Origin: Anthracocystis setariae
Lineage: Eukaryota > Basidiomycota > Ustilaginomycetes > Ustilaginales > Ustilaginaceae
Assembly (NCBI GenBank): GCA_928724745.1
Contig: CAKMXJ010000002.1
Coordinates: forward strand, 744,001 to 808,000
Direction: 5' to 3'
DNA length: 64,000 nt
The position numbers and the translations under genes were made by a program. The notes below the pieces were generated by a model, which saw only the letters and a list, made by a program, of their open reading frames with translations, was not told where the DNA came from and made no database searches. Below are positions 1-11,100 of this stretch, in pieces (within the stretch, counting starts at the first letter, position 1; each line of letters begins with the position of its first letter).

Positions 1-2210
1 CGTGAAGGACTGCTGGGACCAGCAGCGTACGAGGCGCTACTTGCTGCCCTGTAGCTCCCTCCCATCGAAGAGGCTGGTCGGGACACGCTCGCAGAGCCGC
101 ACGCTGCTTTCGGTGCCGCCGAGGCCGGAACACGAGCCGAAGTCATGCGAGACACGGTAGATGGCATCGCTGGTTGCCTGACAGATGGCGTCCTTGCTGA
201 ATGGGCGGCAACTGTCGCGGGTGCTGCTGCGATGCGTGGCTTCTTTATGGTGCTTTGATGTGGTGTCATCGATCGCATCGGCGTAGCTGCCACTCCTCGA
301 TTCGAGGTGACAGATGGAACCAGCGGGCCACGCCGCACACTAGCAGGCGCACTTACAGGCGGTGCGGGCGGCTGGGCACCTGATGCTGTCCGCGTCCTCT
401 TACGGTTGGCGTTCTCCTTGGCTCCTTCCACCTGCTCCAAAAGCTCGTCGAGGTATCGAACACCGTTGATCGTGAACGGCTCTCCATGTTCCTCTTCCCA
501 CGCTGGGATGACTTTGAGCAGTTCTGCTTCGATTTTAGGCTTCTGGATCTTGACTCGCTTTCGCATCTTTTCTTCTCGCAGCAGACGACCGGGATCGCCA
601 CGGTTCGGGCGCAGCAGACGCGATCCATCGGAAGCCGACTCGTCGAGCTGCCTGGCCTCTTCGAGGAGCTCCTTGTACCTGCCGATGACCTTGAGAACAG
701 GAGCCTTGACGCGCACCTGCTCGGTAAGGTGGTCGATCATCTGCTCGTGAGACGCCAAGATCTCATCGGTGGGCAACGGTTCGTCAAGGTTGAGATCGGC
801 ATGGGCCGAGACATCGATGAAGTAGGGAGGAAAGCAAGCCTCGCGCTCTTCTTGCGTGAGAAACATGGCATCCCAAAGCGTGGCGATACGCTCCCTTGTT
901 TTGGTGATGAACAACGACATGTGCTGCGCTTTGAGTTGCTTCATCTTGTCCAACTCAGCCTGGTAAGCCTCGATCACCTCGATCGTGCTGCCGCGGTGGT
1001 CCATGACGAAAGCGTCCATCTCCTCTTCTGGCACGTCGAACTTGGCCCATAGCTCGCTCAGCTCGTCGTACAATTCTTGGATGAGCAACTCACGACGCTG
1101 CTTCTCGGCCTCAAGCCATTGCAGCTTTTTGGCTGCTTTTGCGAGGTTGGCTTCCGATGGCTCGAGTGTGTGCGAGGGGCAGGCAGGAATGGGTGCGTTT
1201 TTGCTTGCTGATGAAAGCTGCATGGCGAGATCGCCGCTATGTCTGGCTGGGAGACCGCCGAGCGAAGCCCTGGTTGGCGTTTCAGAAAGGATTTCGTCGA
1301 TGGCTTGACTGGCATGGGAGGAGCCGACATCGCGACGCTCGGCTTGCTCTGTGCTGACAAACTCTCCGACAAACTTGGCTGTAGCGTCATCATGGATGGG
1401 CTCGAGCTGGAGGTGGGCAAGGATGGCGCGGTCGAAACTTTGGGTGCCTCCACCACAGTCGATTTGATCTCCAATGCGGTCGGATTCAAAGACTTGGTCA
1501 TCGGTGGCTACTGCTGGCTGTGCTGGTTCGAGGTTGAGCTCGGACCATAGCTGAACGATCTCGATTAAGCTAGTCTGGAGCTTTTCAGATCTAGCGTTGA
1601 CCTCCTTGGAGCAACGGATGATCTCTGCCTCGAACGATGCGATCCTGGGTTGCGAGACATCGCGAAAGATGGTGGCAGAACTGGCATCGATGGTGTCTGA
1701 CTCATGTGAGCTGTCTTGTGGCACTTTGACGAAGCTGCCAAGGAGCGGGACGTATGTTTGAAGCTTGGCTTCAAGTCGGTCTAGTTGGGCCTGTTTGGCA
1801 GTATAGGAAGCCTTCAAGCGGGTCTGTTCGATCTGTAGCTGCGAAAGGCGCTGAAGGAGCGGCTGAGATTCGATCGACGGTGACTCGGATGCTGACGTGG
1901 ATGGTGAGGCTGCCGAAACCATGCGCTTGCCGATGGCGTTCTGTAGAGATGGGTTGGAGGAGTGTGGCTTTTCGCCAAGCGCTCTTTTGATGTGAGCATT
2001 GTCGGCCTCGATACGAGCACACTCTGCGCTCAGATCCTGGGCCTCTTTGTGCACCTTGGTGATCTGATCATCGACGGCGGTTTTTAGGGCTTGATGAAGG
2101 GCGTCGAGTGCGCCTTTTAGTGCTTCCGGAGGATGCCCAATTTGAGCATGCAAGCCAACGAGCTTTTGTGTCGATTCGGACAGCAGCGTCGCTAGGGCTG
2201 CTGCGTCCAT
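1..2210 (-). CDS. ASE1: MAP65/Ase1/PRC1 family microtubule bundler (3' end outside window)
   Basis: This family crosslinks antiparallel microtubules at the anaphase spindle midzone and is needed for spindle elongation and cytokinesis. The frame is open from the ATG at 2210 to the left edge (736 codons plus 2 nt) with no stop and no intron needed. The family hallmark GRLLREEKMRKRVK lies in the second half, preceded by IATLWDAMF and followed by PAWEEEHGEPFTI, as in the conserved MAP65 microtubule-binding region. The first ~400 residues are mostly helical and coiled-coil-like, matching the dimerising rod. The last visible ~100 residues are Ala/Ser/Pro/Arg-rich and look like the disordered basic tail. 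The stop codon lies outside the window. Its 5' end faces the Nud1/Cdc11-type gene, with a transposon between them. The family call is secure; the one-to-one name is inferred. Confidence 0.9.
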   Translation of the reverse strand, partial: MDAAALATLLSESTQKLVGLHAQIGHPPEALKGALDALHQALKTAVDDQITKVHKEAQDLSAECARIEADNAHIKRALGEKPHSSNPSLQNAIGKRMVSAASPSTSASESPSIESQPLLQRLSQLQIEQTRLKASYTAKQAQLDRLEAKLQTYVPLLGSFVKVPQDSSHESDTIDASSATIFRDVSQPRIASFEAEIIRCSKEVNARSEKLQTSLIEIVQLWSELNLEPAQPAVATDDQVFESDRIGDQIDCGGGTQSFDRAILAHLQLEPIHDDATAKFVGEFVSTEQAERRDVGSSHASQAIDEILSETPTRASLGGLPARHSGDLAMQLSSASKNAPIPACPSHTLEPSEANLAKAAKKLQWLEAEKQRRELLIQELYDELSELWAKFDVPEEEMDAFVMDHRGSTIEVIEAYQAELDKMKQLKAQHMSLFITKTRERIATLWDAMFLTQEEREACFPPYFIDVSAHADLNLDEPLPTDEILASHEQMIDHLTEQVRVKAPVLKVIGRYKELLEEARQLDESASDGSRLLRPNRGDPGRLLREEKMRKRVKIQKPKIEAELLKVIPAWEEEHGEPFTINGVRYLDELLEQVEGAKENANRKRTRTASGAQPPAPPVSAPASVRRGPLVPSVTSNRGVAATPMRSMTPHQSTIKKPRIAAAPATVAAHSARTPSVRQPAMPSTVSRMTSARVPASAAPKAACGSASVSRPASSMGGSYRAASSASYAAGPSSPS

Positions 2211-2619
2211 ATTGGTAGTGCGGGGGATGCCTACTGCACCCAAAGTATGGTGTTGCGCAGTTGCAATATTGGCGCCTGTTGCTAGATGTAGGTTGCGACT
2301 AGGTTGATAGATGCGTTGGTGTGGTTGCTGCTGTCTGGAAAGAATCGGGTCGAAGAGGAAAGGTACAGAGGTGATGGAAGACAAAGGTGTAGGACGGCGT
2401 ATGGTGGTAGTGGAGGCAGCACTTGCTGTTACTTTACTCAACACTCCTGGACTGGGCTCAGCAGGATCAACTTCCAACTGTGACAAGTGACGCCACGAGC
2501 GAGTGCTACAGTACTCTACTTACAAGTATTGTACTTGACAGTGCAGCTAAGCAACACTTTTTCTGTGCCACACCTCGAAACGCACGTTGGCGTTAATTTC
2601 ATAAATATATATATATATA
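2211..2619. other. Intergenic: ASE1 upstream region up to the transposon
   Basis: This is the proximal promoter and leader of the minus-strand ASE1 gene. It has no convincing reading frame. An (AT)n run at about 2605-2619 abuts the transposon end and probably supplied its TA target. Confidence 0.6.
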
Positions 2620-2773
2620 TTCCTTTTGCTGGATGTCATCGTAGTACTTAATTTTTTTTCGTAGTCACGAGTACGCTTGTTAGTAGTCAGGCTGTATTGT
2701 TCGTAGTACTTAATGTGATGTTATCGTAGTAACCTATAAGATGTTATCGTACTGCGTGTATGACTGATCCTCG
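2620..2773 (+). repeat. Left terminal inverted repeat of the transposon
   Basis: It pairs with 4148-4298. The outer ~100 bases match closely, then similarity declines but recovers at the inner motif GACTGATC. It contains several spaced copies of CGTAGTA or close variants, which may be transposase-binding iterons. Confidence 0.8.
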
Positions 2774-2865
2774 CACACTGTCTTGAGATGGTGTAGCACT
2801 CATTCTTGATGGCAAAGAACTTGGTTATTGACGAGACTAGCTACATGAACAGACAAGTGTGAGAC

Positions 2866-3972
2866 CTACTCATCGACAAGCAGAGGATCAAAAACAACAG
2901 GAGAACTTGGAACCAGGCCATGATTGCGAAGAGCAGTGATGGCGTCGTGTTCAGGGCCGAGATCCTTGCCTGCTTCGGCAACCATGATCCAGCGGTTGCA
3001 TTCGTGAATCCAGCCAATACACATGTCGGATGTGATGTTCTTGAGCTGGTTGTTGATGACGTTCTTGAGTCCATCTGCTTCGCAGAGTTCTTGACGGTTG
3101 ACGATTGGCTTGAGGTAGCCAAACACTCGCTCAGCAATGTTGAACCAAGGAGTGTAAGGCGGAAGGAACAACGGACGGTGTCCAGCATCTTGAAGCGTGT
3201 TCGTGACGTTGAGCGAATGATGAAAACCGACGTTGTCGAGCACAATGGTCCTGTGCTGTCCTTCGATGCGGGGGAGGAGTTGGTTGTTGAGGAAGTCGAG
3301 GAACGTTCGGGAGTTCCAGGCACCATGCTTTACGAAGCTCGCTAGCAGTCCAGTCCTATCGACGGCGACCAAGAGAGAGAGATTTTGGCCTCGATTGTAC
3401 GGTCGGTTCTGAACAGTTGCACGATTTCCAGATTGAGCACGTCCAATATGTCGAGTTTGTTGTAGATGGAAGCCAGCTTCGTCGAGGAAGATGGCTTGGT
3501 CGAGCAGCTGGCCTTGCGCGCGGAGTTGCTGGATCCAAACTTGACGTTGTGCTTTCGTGGAATCGCTGTTGTGCCGATCGTGCTCGACGTTGACCCGCTT
3601 GAGAGTAAGATGGAGGCGATCGCGTAGCTGATGGCGCACAGAACTCACCGATAAATCGAGACCAGACTGTTCTTGTAGATGCTCTCGGATCTCGTGAAGT
3701 GTTGCGCAGGGATGCTTGGCGACGAATCCCATGATAAGATCGAGATGATGCTGATTGACCTTGCTTCCTCGAAAAGCCCCGCCCTTCTTCCTCTGAGCAG
3801 CTGACTCGCCAGTCTGCTCGTACTTGCGGAGGATGCTGTCAACAGTGGTGAGCCTGTAGTCGAATCGTTCGGCAACTTCTGTCTTGGTGAGGCCTTTCTC
3901 CAGGATAAATTCGATGATCTTCTCCCTCATCGAGTCTGGAACAACCGTTCGCTTCTTTGGTGTGGCAGGCAT
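2866..3972 (-). CDS. Tc1/mariner-type DDE transposase (DD34E)
   Basis: This 368-residue transposase catalyses cut-and-paste movement of the surrounding element into TA sites. The start is the ATG at 3972. The N-terminus (about 14-55) is a helix-turn-helix, and a second helical DNA-binding unit follows at about 74-130. The catalytic triad of the DDE_3 fold is visible: D164 in FLDEAGF, D246 in VLDNVGFH and E281 in the PPYTPWFNIAE block, with 34 residues between the second Asp and the Glu. No internal stop or frameshift was seen, so the protein is probably functional. A (TTG)n microsatellite lies directly upstream of the start codon. It could serve in trans for non-autonomous copies elsewhere. 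Confidence 0.92.
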   Translation of the reverse strand: MPATPKKRTVVPDSMREKIIEFILEKGLTKTEVAERFDYRLTTVDSILRKYEQTGESAAQRKKGGAFRGSKVNQHHLDLIMGFVAKHPCATLHEIREHLQEQSGLDLSVSSVRHQLRDRLHLTLKRVNVEHDRHNSDSTKAQRQVWIQQLRAQGQLLDQAIFLDEAGFHLQQTRHIGRAQSGNRATVQNRPYNRGQNLSLLVAVDRTGLLASFVKHGAWNSRTFLDFLNNQLLPRIEGQHRTIVLDNVGFHHSLNVTNTLQDAGHRPLFLPPYTPWFNIAERVFGYLKPIVNRQELCEADGLKNVINNQLKNITSDMCIGWIHECNRWIMVAEAGKDLGPEHDAITALRNHGLVPSSPVVFDPLLVDE

Positions 3973-3978
3973 GATGTC

Positions 3979-4007
3979 GTTGTTGTTGTTGTTGTTGTTG
4001 TTGTTGT
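3979..4007. repeat. (TTG)n / (CAA)n microsatellite
   Basis: About nine uninterrupted TTG units lie inside the transposon, in the leader just upstream of the transposase ATG. A short GGT run follows. Confidence 0.9.
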
Positions 4008-4147
4008 CGGTGGTGGTGGTTGGTTGACAGGAGAGAAGCTCGGTAACGAGCAGGTGGATGTAGTTGAGAAGCAGGAGAAGGAGACGCGTGGTCAGTGGCT
4101 TTTGTGCAGTTTGGCTGAGTCACTTCGATCACCACTACGATCACAGC

Positions 4148-4298
4148 TACGATCAGTCACGTGCATTACGATAACATTACTTAGACTACTACGAAGACAT
4201 AACATCGAGTACTACTAACAATACAGGCTGACTACTAACGAGGGTACTCCTGACTACGAAAAAAAATTAAGTACTACGACGACATCCAGCAAAAGGAA
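4148..4298 (-). repeat. Right terminal inverted repeat of the transposon
   Basis: This is the reverse complement of the left end. It ends in CCAGCAAAAGGAA followed by a TA target dinucleotide, and carries the same CGTAGTA-type iterated motifs. Confidence 0.8.
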
Positions 4299-5129
4299 TA
4301 ATAATATTACTTTTTCATTTCTTTTTTGGAATTTCAGTGGACAGCCAGCCGGTCAGCCGCACACGAACGCGTTGGGCTCCATCAGTCACGTGCCGATGTT
4401 GGGATTTCCTTCTGGCAGCCACAGATGCAAGAGGCAGAAAGAGAGACAGGGCGCGTACAGTGTTGATTGAGAAAAGCGGCGAGAGATGCAGGTGCAACTT
4501 TGGAATGCAGCTGCTTCGGTGATGCTTCCCTACTCTGCACTGTATGCTTAGTGACTTGTGGGCTGTGCAGCCTTTTTCTTTTTTTTTTTTTTTTTTTTTT
4601 TTTTTTCTTTTTCTCTTTCTTGGATGTGATATCGCTGTCCACAGATTATTGCCATGCTATGCTCCGCTCCGCTCCGCTCGGCTCGGCTTTGCTCTTTCTC
4701 AACACTTCACGCGGAGACTGTCAAACGCGGAAAGCTTGCTACCGATCCGATGATCCTGAGTTCGTTGCTTGCTTGCTTGCTTGTTTGCTTGCTCCTTCGC
4801 TCTTCTCATGACACTTCATTCTTTACCCTGTTGCACTCGTCCATCGCGTTTATCTATACCAACACGACCTCTCTAGCTACTCAGTGGCTACAGTATCTAG
4901 CGACATCGCAGCTGGCCACCTTTCGACAATTGTATACCCGGCCACCTGTACTCGCTACATCTTTCAGTCTCTTCCATCCGCATTCTTTCGTCCAAGCACT
5001 GCCTCGCATGCCTTCCCAGTCGCACACCGTCTCAGCGCCCCCCCTAGAGACGTTCTGATCTACCCGTGCCTTCCGCACCCTACATCATCACGTCCAAGCG
5101 TGGCTTCCTCACCGTCCAAACAAAGCTCC
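4299..5129. other. Intergenic: promoter and leader of the Nud1/Cdc11-type gene
   Basis: The spacer lies between the transposon and the ATG at 5130. It holds a run of about 28 T (4579-4606), short GCTCC/GCTCG and TTGC repeats (about 4663-4795) and a pyrimidine-rich stretch typical of fungal leaders. The downstream frame stays open back to 4884 but has no ATG there, so the start at 5130 is preferred. Confidence 0.6.
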
Positions 5130-8100
5130 ATGATGGAGAAAGAGCAACCACCCTCATTTGTCTCGGTGTCAGCAGGCGCCAGGGAACAAATGTCTGCTGG
5201 ATCCTCTTCCTCTCGTCCAGTCTCGGCGACAAATACGGCTACCGACGCATCGTCCTACCCAAGGAAACCACCTTCTGTCGACTCCAACTTCTCCAGCGTG
5301 CACGGAAAGACAGCAGGTACACCGCCCAACCAGGTATCAGATCTCGAAGTTGACGAGACCATGAGCACTGTCTGGGACGATTCTGTCACAGACAAGACTC
5401 CCCCTGCGTCTGCGCCGCCCACGCATCCGGTTGCTACCACCTCTGCACAACCGCCAGCAGCTACGTCTAGCCGTCCGGGCTGGATGACCGATGATCTGGA
5501 CGAGTCGTGGCCGGAGGAGGATCAAGCCGAGCCAGCTACTCCAACGCCCAACATTCTTGTCTCAACCAGCAAGCGTGAGCCTGTAGCTCGATCAAATGCC
5601 ACGGCTCCCGAACGCCCTCGCTCGCCGGCGCGCCCAACACCGCAGCAATTTCCTCTGACAACACCATCCATGTCATCCCGACCTCCCATCTTAGCTGCTG
5701 TTACCAACGCTTTGCCGGATCCTGCTTTCTCTGCGGCTCGTCACCAGGCCCGTCGCGCGTTGCTCAAGGGTCGCGCTTCAACCGCAGGCGCTCCCACCCC
5801 TCGAGCTGGTGCAGCAAGTAGCACATTGCAAGTCGGGCCAACTACACCGTCACTACGTCTGCCAAGCCACCAGAGCCGTCGTGGCCGTCTTCAATCCGAG
5901 AATGCAGAGAACGATGAAGGTGACAGCACCATCTGGTCCGAGTCCGAGTCCGAATCGGAAGCCGGTTCGGCTCAGGACGACTTCGCAAGTGCTCGTGGTT
6001 CTCTGGCCGAGAACTCGCGCGTCACCAACATGCACACCGCCCAACAGTCAAGATCAGAGCCGCAAAACACGCCACGATCACCTTCGGCTACTTCCGATGC
6101 TTCAGCTGCCAAAGGTACTTTCATTCACAAGGCAGATGCTGACTCTTTGCCGCCGATCCTTCGCCCCGTCTGGCAGAGTCCCGCCAAAGGTCAGAAGAAG
6201 AACATGGCCGCGCTTGGTGGTGACATGTTCACGCCGATGCGCTTGCAGACCATGTTCAAAACACCAACGCCTCCCGAGAAGCCAGTCCATAATATCATGT
6301 CCGCTCTGGCAGCGGACGTCACTCCCTTCACAGTGCCGGATGCTCCCATCACCGAAGCCAAGGCAGCCGCAAAGGAAGGGAGTGGTCAGCCTGATCAGCA
6401 GCCGCATCAAGAGCAGAAAGCAAGTACCTTCTCAAACGATGGAGCAAGTGCCCACCCTGAACTGCCACCGCAAGCTGCAGAAGTAACGACGACCCGCCCT
6501 GCCAATATTGCTCTGCCTAGCACACCTTTCACGTTCCAGAGTCCACATGCCTCCGTGCAAACTCTCCAAGTCAACCGCGCACTGGTGCCCTCTCAGTCGC
6601 TGCACAACATTCAAAGCTTGCATCCACAAACATTGCAAGCCAATGTGCTGGCTCGACCAGCCTCAGCCGCTGCAGATCTCGGCCTCCATTCCCCAGCTAT
6701 ACCAGCCAGTGCAAGCAACCTGCTTTCGGGTCCTCCGACCCCTCACACACCAATGCGTCTTTTTAAGTTCAACTATGACGATGCCGTCACTCGGGCCAAG
6801 CTCGAGCAGATGGTCAACTATAGGACCCCTGCACCGGCGCAGCAAGCTCCTATGGCGGGGGACGTTGAGCGCGAGAGGAAACGTCTTCGCCTCGACCTCA
6901 AGCCGCGCAAGGTCGTAACGGGCGACCTGATGCAAATGCCGACCCTCGGTGATGCAGGTGCATCGCAACCTCAGCCCGAACCACAACGACCGTTGGAGCA
7001 ACAGCCGCCTGTCGATTACGTCAAGGAGTCAACAAACTTTATGAGCGCACTTCAGGATGCCGTTAGGATTCAGTCGGCAGGAGGGGACATCTCGCCGGAG
7101 TGGGCGACTGAGGAGGAAGAAACTTCCGGCAGCGGTACCGAAAATCGCAACCAGATCTCCTTCCACCAGGGCAAAGCAGACACCTCTGGTGTGTCGCCAT
7201 CATCGCCAGCACGTCGACGGCGAGCTACTGGGAACAGCCCTCGAAGTGGACCGTCGCAACGGCAACACGCTCGTGAAGATGTGGTCCCTTCAGTTGTTGA
7301 GCACGGAAGTCCACAGCGCCTTTCGTCTCGAAGATTGCCGCCAGACTCGTCATTTATCACAGAGTCCAGCTCCAACGACATTCCAATGTCGTCGACGCTC
7401 AAGTCGCGTGCGTCCCTGTCTCGACGTATCGCCTCGCAAGTGAAAGCAGCAGAATCTCCCCGCAAACTGCTCCGGCGCATCAGTGCAGCTGCCATCGCCG
7501 AGGATGAGGTGGCCCAGGAATTCGACGTACAGGAGGAACAGACAGGGAATGCCTGGGAGCCAGTCAAGCCTACGGATGACGCCATAGCCCATCGAGACCA
7601 ACAGATTCGACAACTGGAAGAGCGCATCGCAAGACGTCGTCAAATATATACCCCTGCAAAAACTCGAGTTGAAACGGCGGCTGAGCCGCAGACGATTCAG
7701 CGACCTCAACTGATCACCCTGCATGAGCCTACACTTGAAGTCATTGCAACACAGCGGCAACAGGCGGCGAGTGACGACTCTGACGCCGAATCCGACATGG
7801 ACAGCTTTGACATGCAAGGCCAGCAGGAAGGAAACACGCGCCGCTTCCAAGACGGTATTGTCCTCTACGATTCCGAACGTATCCCGGATGTACCTCAGCT
7901 AGACCCATCAAGACGTCTGCGCAACATTGCCTCTGCTGTGGAGCTGCGCAATCGCGAGGCGGATCGTGCTTCGCTTGCCCGTGCAGCATCGTTGCTGGCG
8001 CTGCCCGCGCAACAAACTCTGGCAGGGGAGGGAATGGATGCACCAGCAAAGCGAGGCGATCGCACGGCGTCTTCAAACACCCTCGTAGATCCAAGCGTTG

Positions 8101-11100
8101 CGCGCACCGTTTCTGGAGACGTCGCTGCACAGCTCACCCTCTCCGATCTCGGCGGGAAGGGTGCAACCATCACACGCACAGGCAGTCTCTTCAACATCAG
8201 CCGGATTCCAGAACAGGAGGTTGAGAGTCTCGGAAGGGGCAAATTGGTATACAACAAAGAACTGCATCGCTGGGAGAAGATGCCAAGGACACGATCATCG
8301 CACGACGACCTGCGTGCGGCGGCAGGATCTCGCAACGAAGAAGCAGAGGCTGGCTACTACATGCCTTCCAGCAAGACACCGATTCCCGCAATTCCAGAGG
8401 CATCTGCAGAGGTGTCTCAAAGCCAAGACGTTTTCTCCGAGTCTCTGGAAGAGCAACAAGTCCGAGCCCAGGCAGGCGTGCACACAAATTCCTTCCAGCA
8501 GCGACTTGAAAACCTGTCGTCAACCAATCTCAGCGCTGCCGACGGACAAGTCAGTGATTCCAGCGATCCTTTCAGAGATTTTGATAGCTTTGGCCAGAGC
8601 TCGCATGCTCCGGCATCCGTTTCTGGTGCTGTGGACGAGGACGACGAGTCAACGCCCAGGCCCGTCAAATCTCAGTTGTTCGTCCCCTCTCGAGACTCGC
8701 GTCAACAATACGGAGCTAAGAAAACGACGGCTGAGGCGACCGTACCTCTGGGTCAACCCTCGCCGCGAAACGCAGATTCGAAACCAGGTCCGACGCATGC
8801 ATCGAACGATGCCCAAAACCGACCTGCTGGACTGGCGCCTCGTCCTTTGCCGACGAGCACAGTGCCTAGATCCAGCTCGTCGCTCCGAAATGTGGTCACC
8901 TACAGTCCCGATTCGACAGTCAGCAGTCAGCAGCCAACAGCAGAACAGCATGTCATCGAAACCGATGACCAGCCTGCAGACCAGCAACACGAATCGCCGC
9001 CGCACAACAACCGCAGAATCGAAACTCAAGCTGCAGCGAACACCCGAGCTCGCGAAAATGCACAACTTTACGCGACTCCCGACCGTCGCCTTGCTAACCA
9101 AAACCTTGTTTCAACAACCCCTCGTGCATCGGCCTCGTCCATCTCGACGCCTAGATCCATTCTCAAGCAACCCGCTGCTTTCCGTGGTGAAGCGCCGGAA
9201 CGTAGGAATGGTGTTCCGCCCAACGTCTCCGTCGGTTCAGCAGGCGGCGGAACGCCAAACCGAACGATAAGCTTTGTTGACCCACCATTGACATCGCGTG
9301 CGCATAAAGTGGGTTTAGCTACTTCTTTGCGCGTGAATGATGCAGGTGCGCGTACTCGAGCTGTTGCGGACGTCGAGGAAGAGGTCGGAGGGGCAGGATC
9401 TGAAGATGGTCGTACGCAGGCTATATCTTCAGCCCTCAAAGTGTTGGCAGACCTTACTTTGGGAGATGACTCAGTCGTTGTAGGAGCAGCAGCTGTTTCT
9501 CCAGCCAAGATGCGCGACTGGGATGCGAACCGCTCTCACTGGTCCTACCGAACGCTGCGACGACCACGCAAAACGAGGCACGGTAGCGACGAGGATGCTG
9601 ATGGCAGCTGGCTGAGGGATGATGAGACGTACGACGAGCTGCATGGCTACCCGGACATGACTTTGCTGACGGACGCATCGTTCAACTTTGCCCACGACAA
9701 GGTTCTGGAGGCGATCACGGACGTCGAGCCCTGGGAGCCTGGCTGGGATGAGCTGGCAGCGGTCAACCTCAGCCGCCGCCGTCTGGAATCGTGTGTGCGG
9801 CTGAAGGAGTTCCTCCCAGCACTCGAACAAGTTGATCTTCACGACAACGAGCTGTCTTACTTGACCGGTATCCCCGCTTCGGTGCGCATACTCAACGTCA
9901 GCCAGAATCGCCTCACCTCTATGGCTTCGCTCGGGCACTTGCTGCATTTGGAAGAGCTGGATATCAGCGGCAATCAGATCGACTCGCTTTCGCACTTTGG
10001 CTGTCTCAAGCATCTGCACACGCTCAAGGCCGACAGCAACGCCATCAGCTCGCTCGATGGCATCGACAAGATTCGCAGCTTGGTGCACGTTAGCCTGTCG
10101 GGCAACCAGCTCCGGGGCATCAATCTCGCCACAACCGAATGGGCAGGTCTGGAAACGCTAGACGTCTCACATAACCAGCTCATCTCTGTGCGCGGTCTCA
10201 GCTTGATGCGTCGGCTCAAGTCGCTGAACCTGGACCACAACGAGCTGAACATGGTGGATCTGTCACCCATCATGCCTCGGTTGCGCGTCTTGCGTGTCAG
10301 CGGGAACGTCCATCTGCAGTCCCTCGACGTTGCGCCCGCAAAGAGGCTGCGAACTCTTTACGCCGATTACTGCGACCTCGATCGCATCGACAACTTGGAC
10401 CACCTCCAACATCTCGACAACCTCAGTATGCGTCAACAAGCTGAGGCAGCCATCGGGTGGCCTGCCAACCAGCTGCGCGATGTACGTCGGCTCTTCCTTT
10501 CCGGCAATGCTTTCCCGCAAGGCATTTCGACTAGCGTTACCATCACGGATCGCAAGCCGACCCTCCCGGCGTTGGCTGCCCAACCTGCGTTAACACAGCG
10601 ACTGCGTTTCCTCAACCTCGTCTACCTCGAGCTATCTGCCTGCCAGCTTATGCACCTGCCCGAGGATCTGGCGGAGATGGCGCCCAATCTGCGCTCGCTC
10701 AATCTGGATCACAATCTCATCTCCACCCTCCCGAGTTTGGCGGGGATGCAGCGGCTGAAGCGACTCAGCGTAGTCGGGTGTCGCATCAAGAAGAGCAAAT
10801 CGCTCATCACAGCTGTGCGTGGGTTGTCCGAGCTGCAGGTGCTCGACTCGCGCACCAACCCTTGCACTCTCGGTCTGTACGCTCCGATCATGGCTCCTTC
10901 TGCCACGCCAACCCATCGAAATGGTGCATTCGATGGCGAGGATGCAAGACCAGATGCAGATCCTCTCGGTGCATCCTGGCTGCCACCCATACCGAACGCG
11001 CAGATCGTCCAACCCGATCGGATCGCCAAACAGCATCGTCGAGAAGCTCAAGCTCAGCGCGAGCAACTTGAACTGCTTGAAAAGTCGCACTTTCACAAAC

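Larger units (their letters stand above)
2620..4298 (-). mobile_element. Complete Tc1/mariner (IS630 superfamily) DNA transposon
   Basis: The element is 1,679 bp and carries one intact transposase gene on the minus strand. Its ends are inverted repeats: the left end reads TTCCTTTTGCTGGATGTCAT and the right end is the reverse complement with one difference in these 20 bases. A dinucleotide TA flanks each side (2618-2619 and 4299-4300), as expected for TA target duplication in this superfamily. Similarity between the ends can be followed for about 150 bp, well beyond the short termini of many Tc1 elements. The intact gene and matching ends suggest a fairly recent insertion. The left TA sits in an AT repeat, so the exact boundary there could be off by a few bases. 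Confidence 0.88.

Noticed and set aside
486..1052. 188-codon open frame on the plus strand
   Set aside because: It is antisense to the ASE1 reading frame, which carries the clear MAP65 motifs; this frame is a codon-bias shadow.
4579..4606. Long T tract as a possible RNA polymerase III terminator
   Set aside because: No upstream A/B boxes or structured RNA were seen; such tracts are common in the spacers of this window.
8098..9270. 390-codon plus-strand frame
   Set aside because: It lies inside the NUD1 coding region in another frame, with Arg/Ser/Thr-rich nonsense composition.
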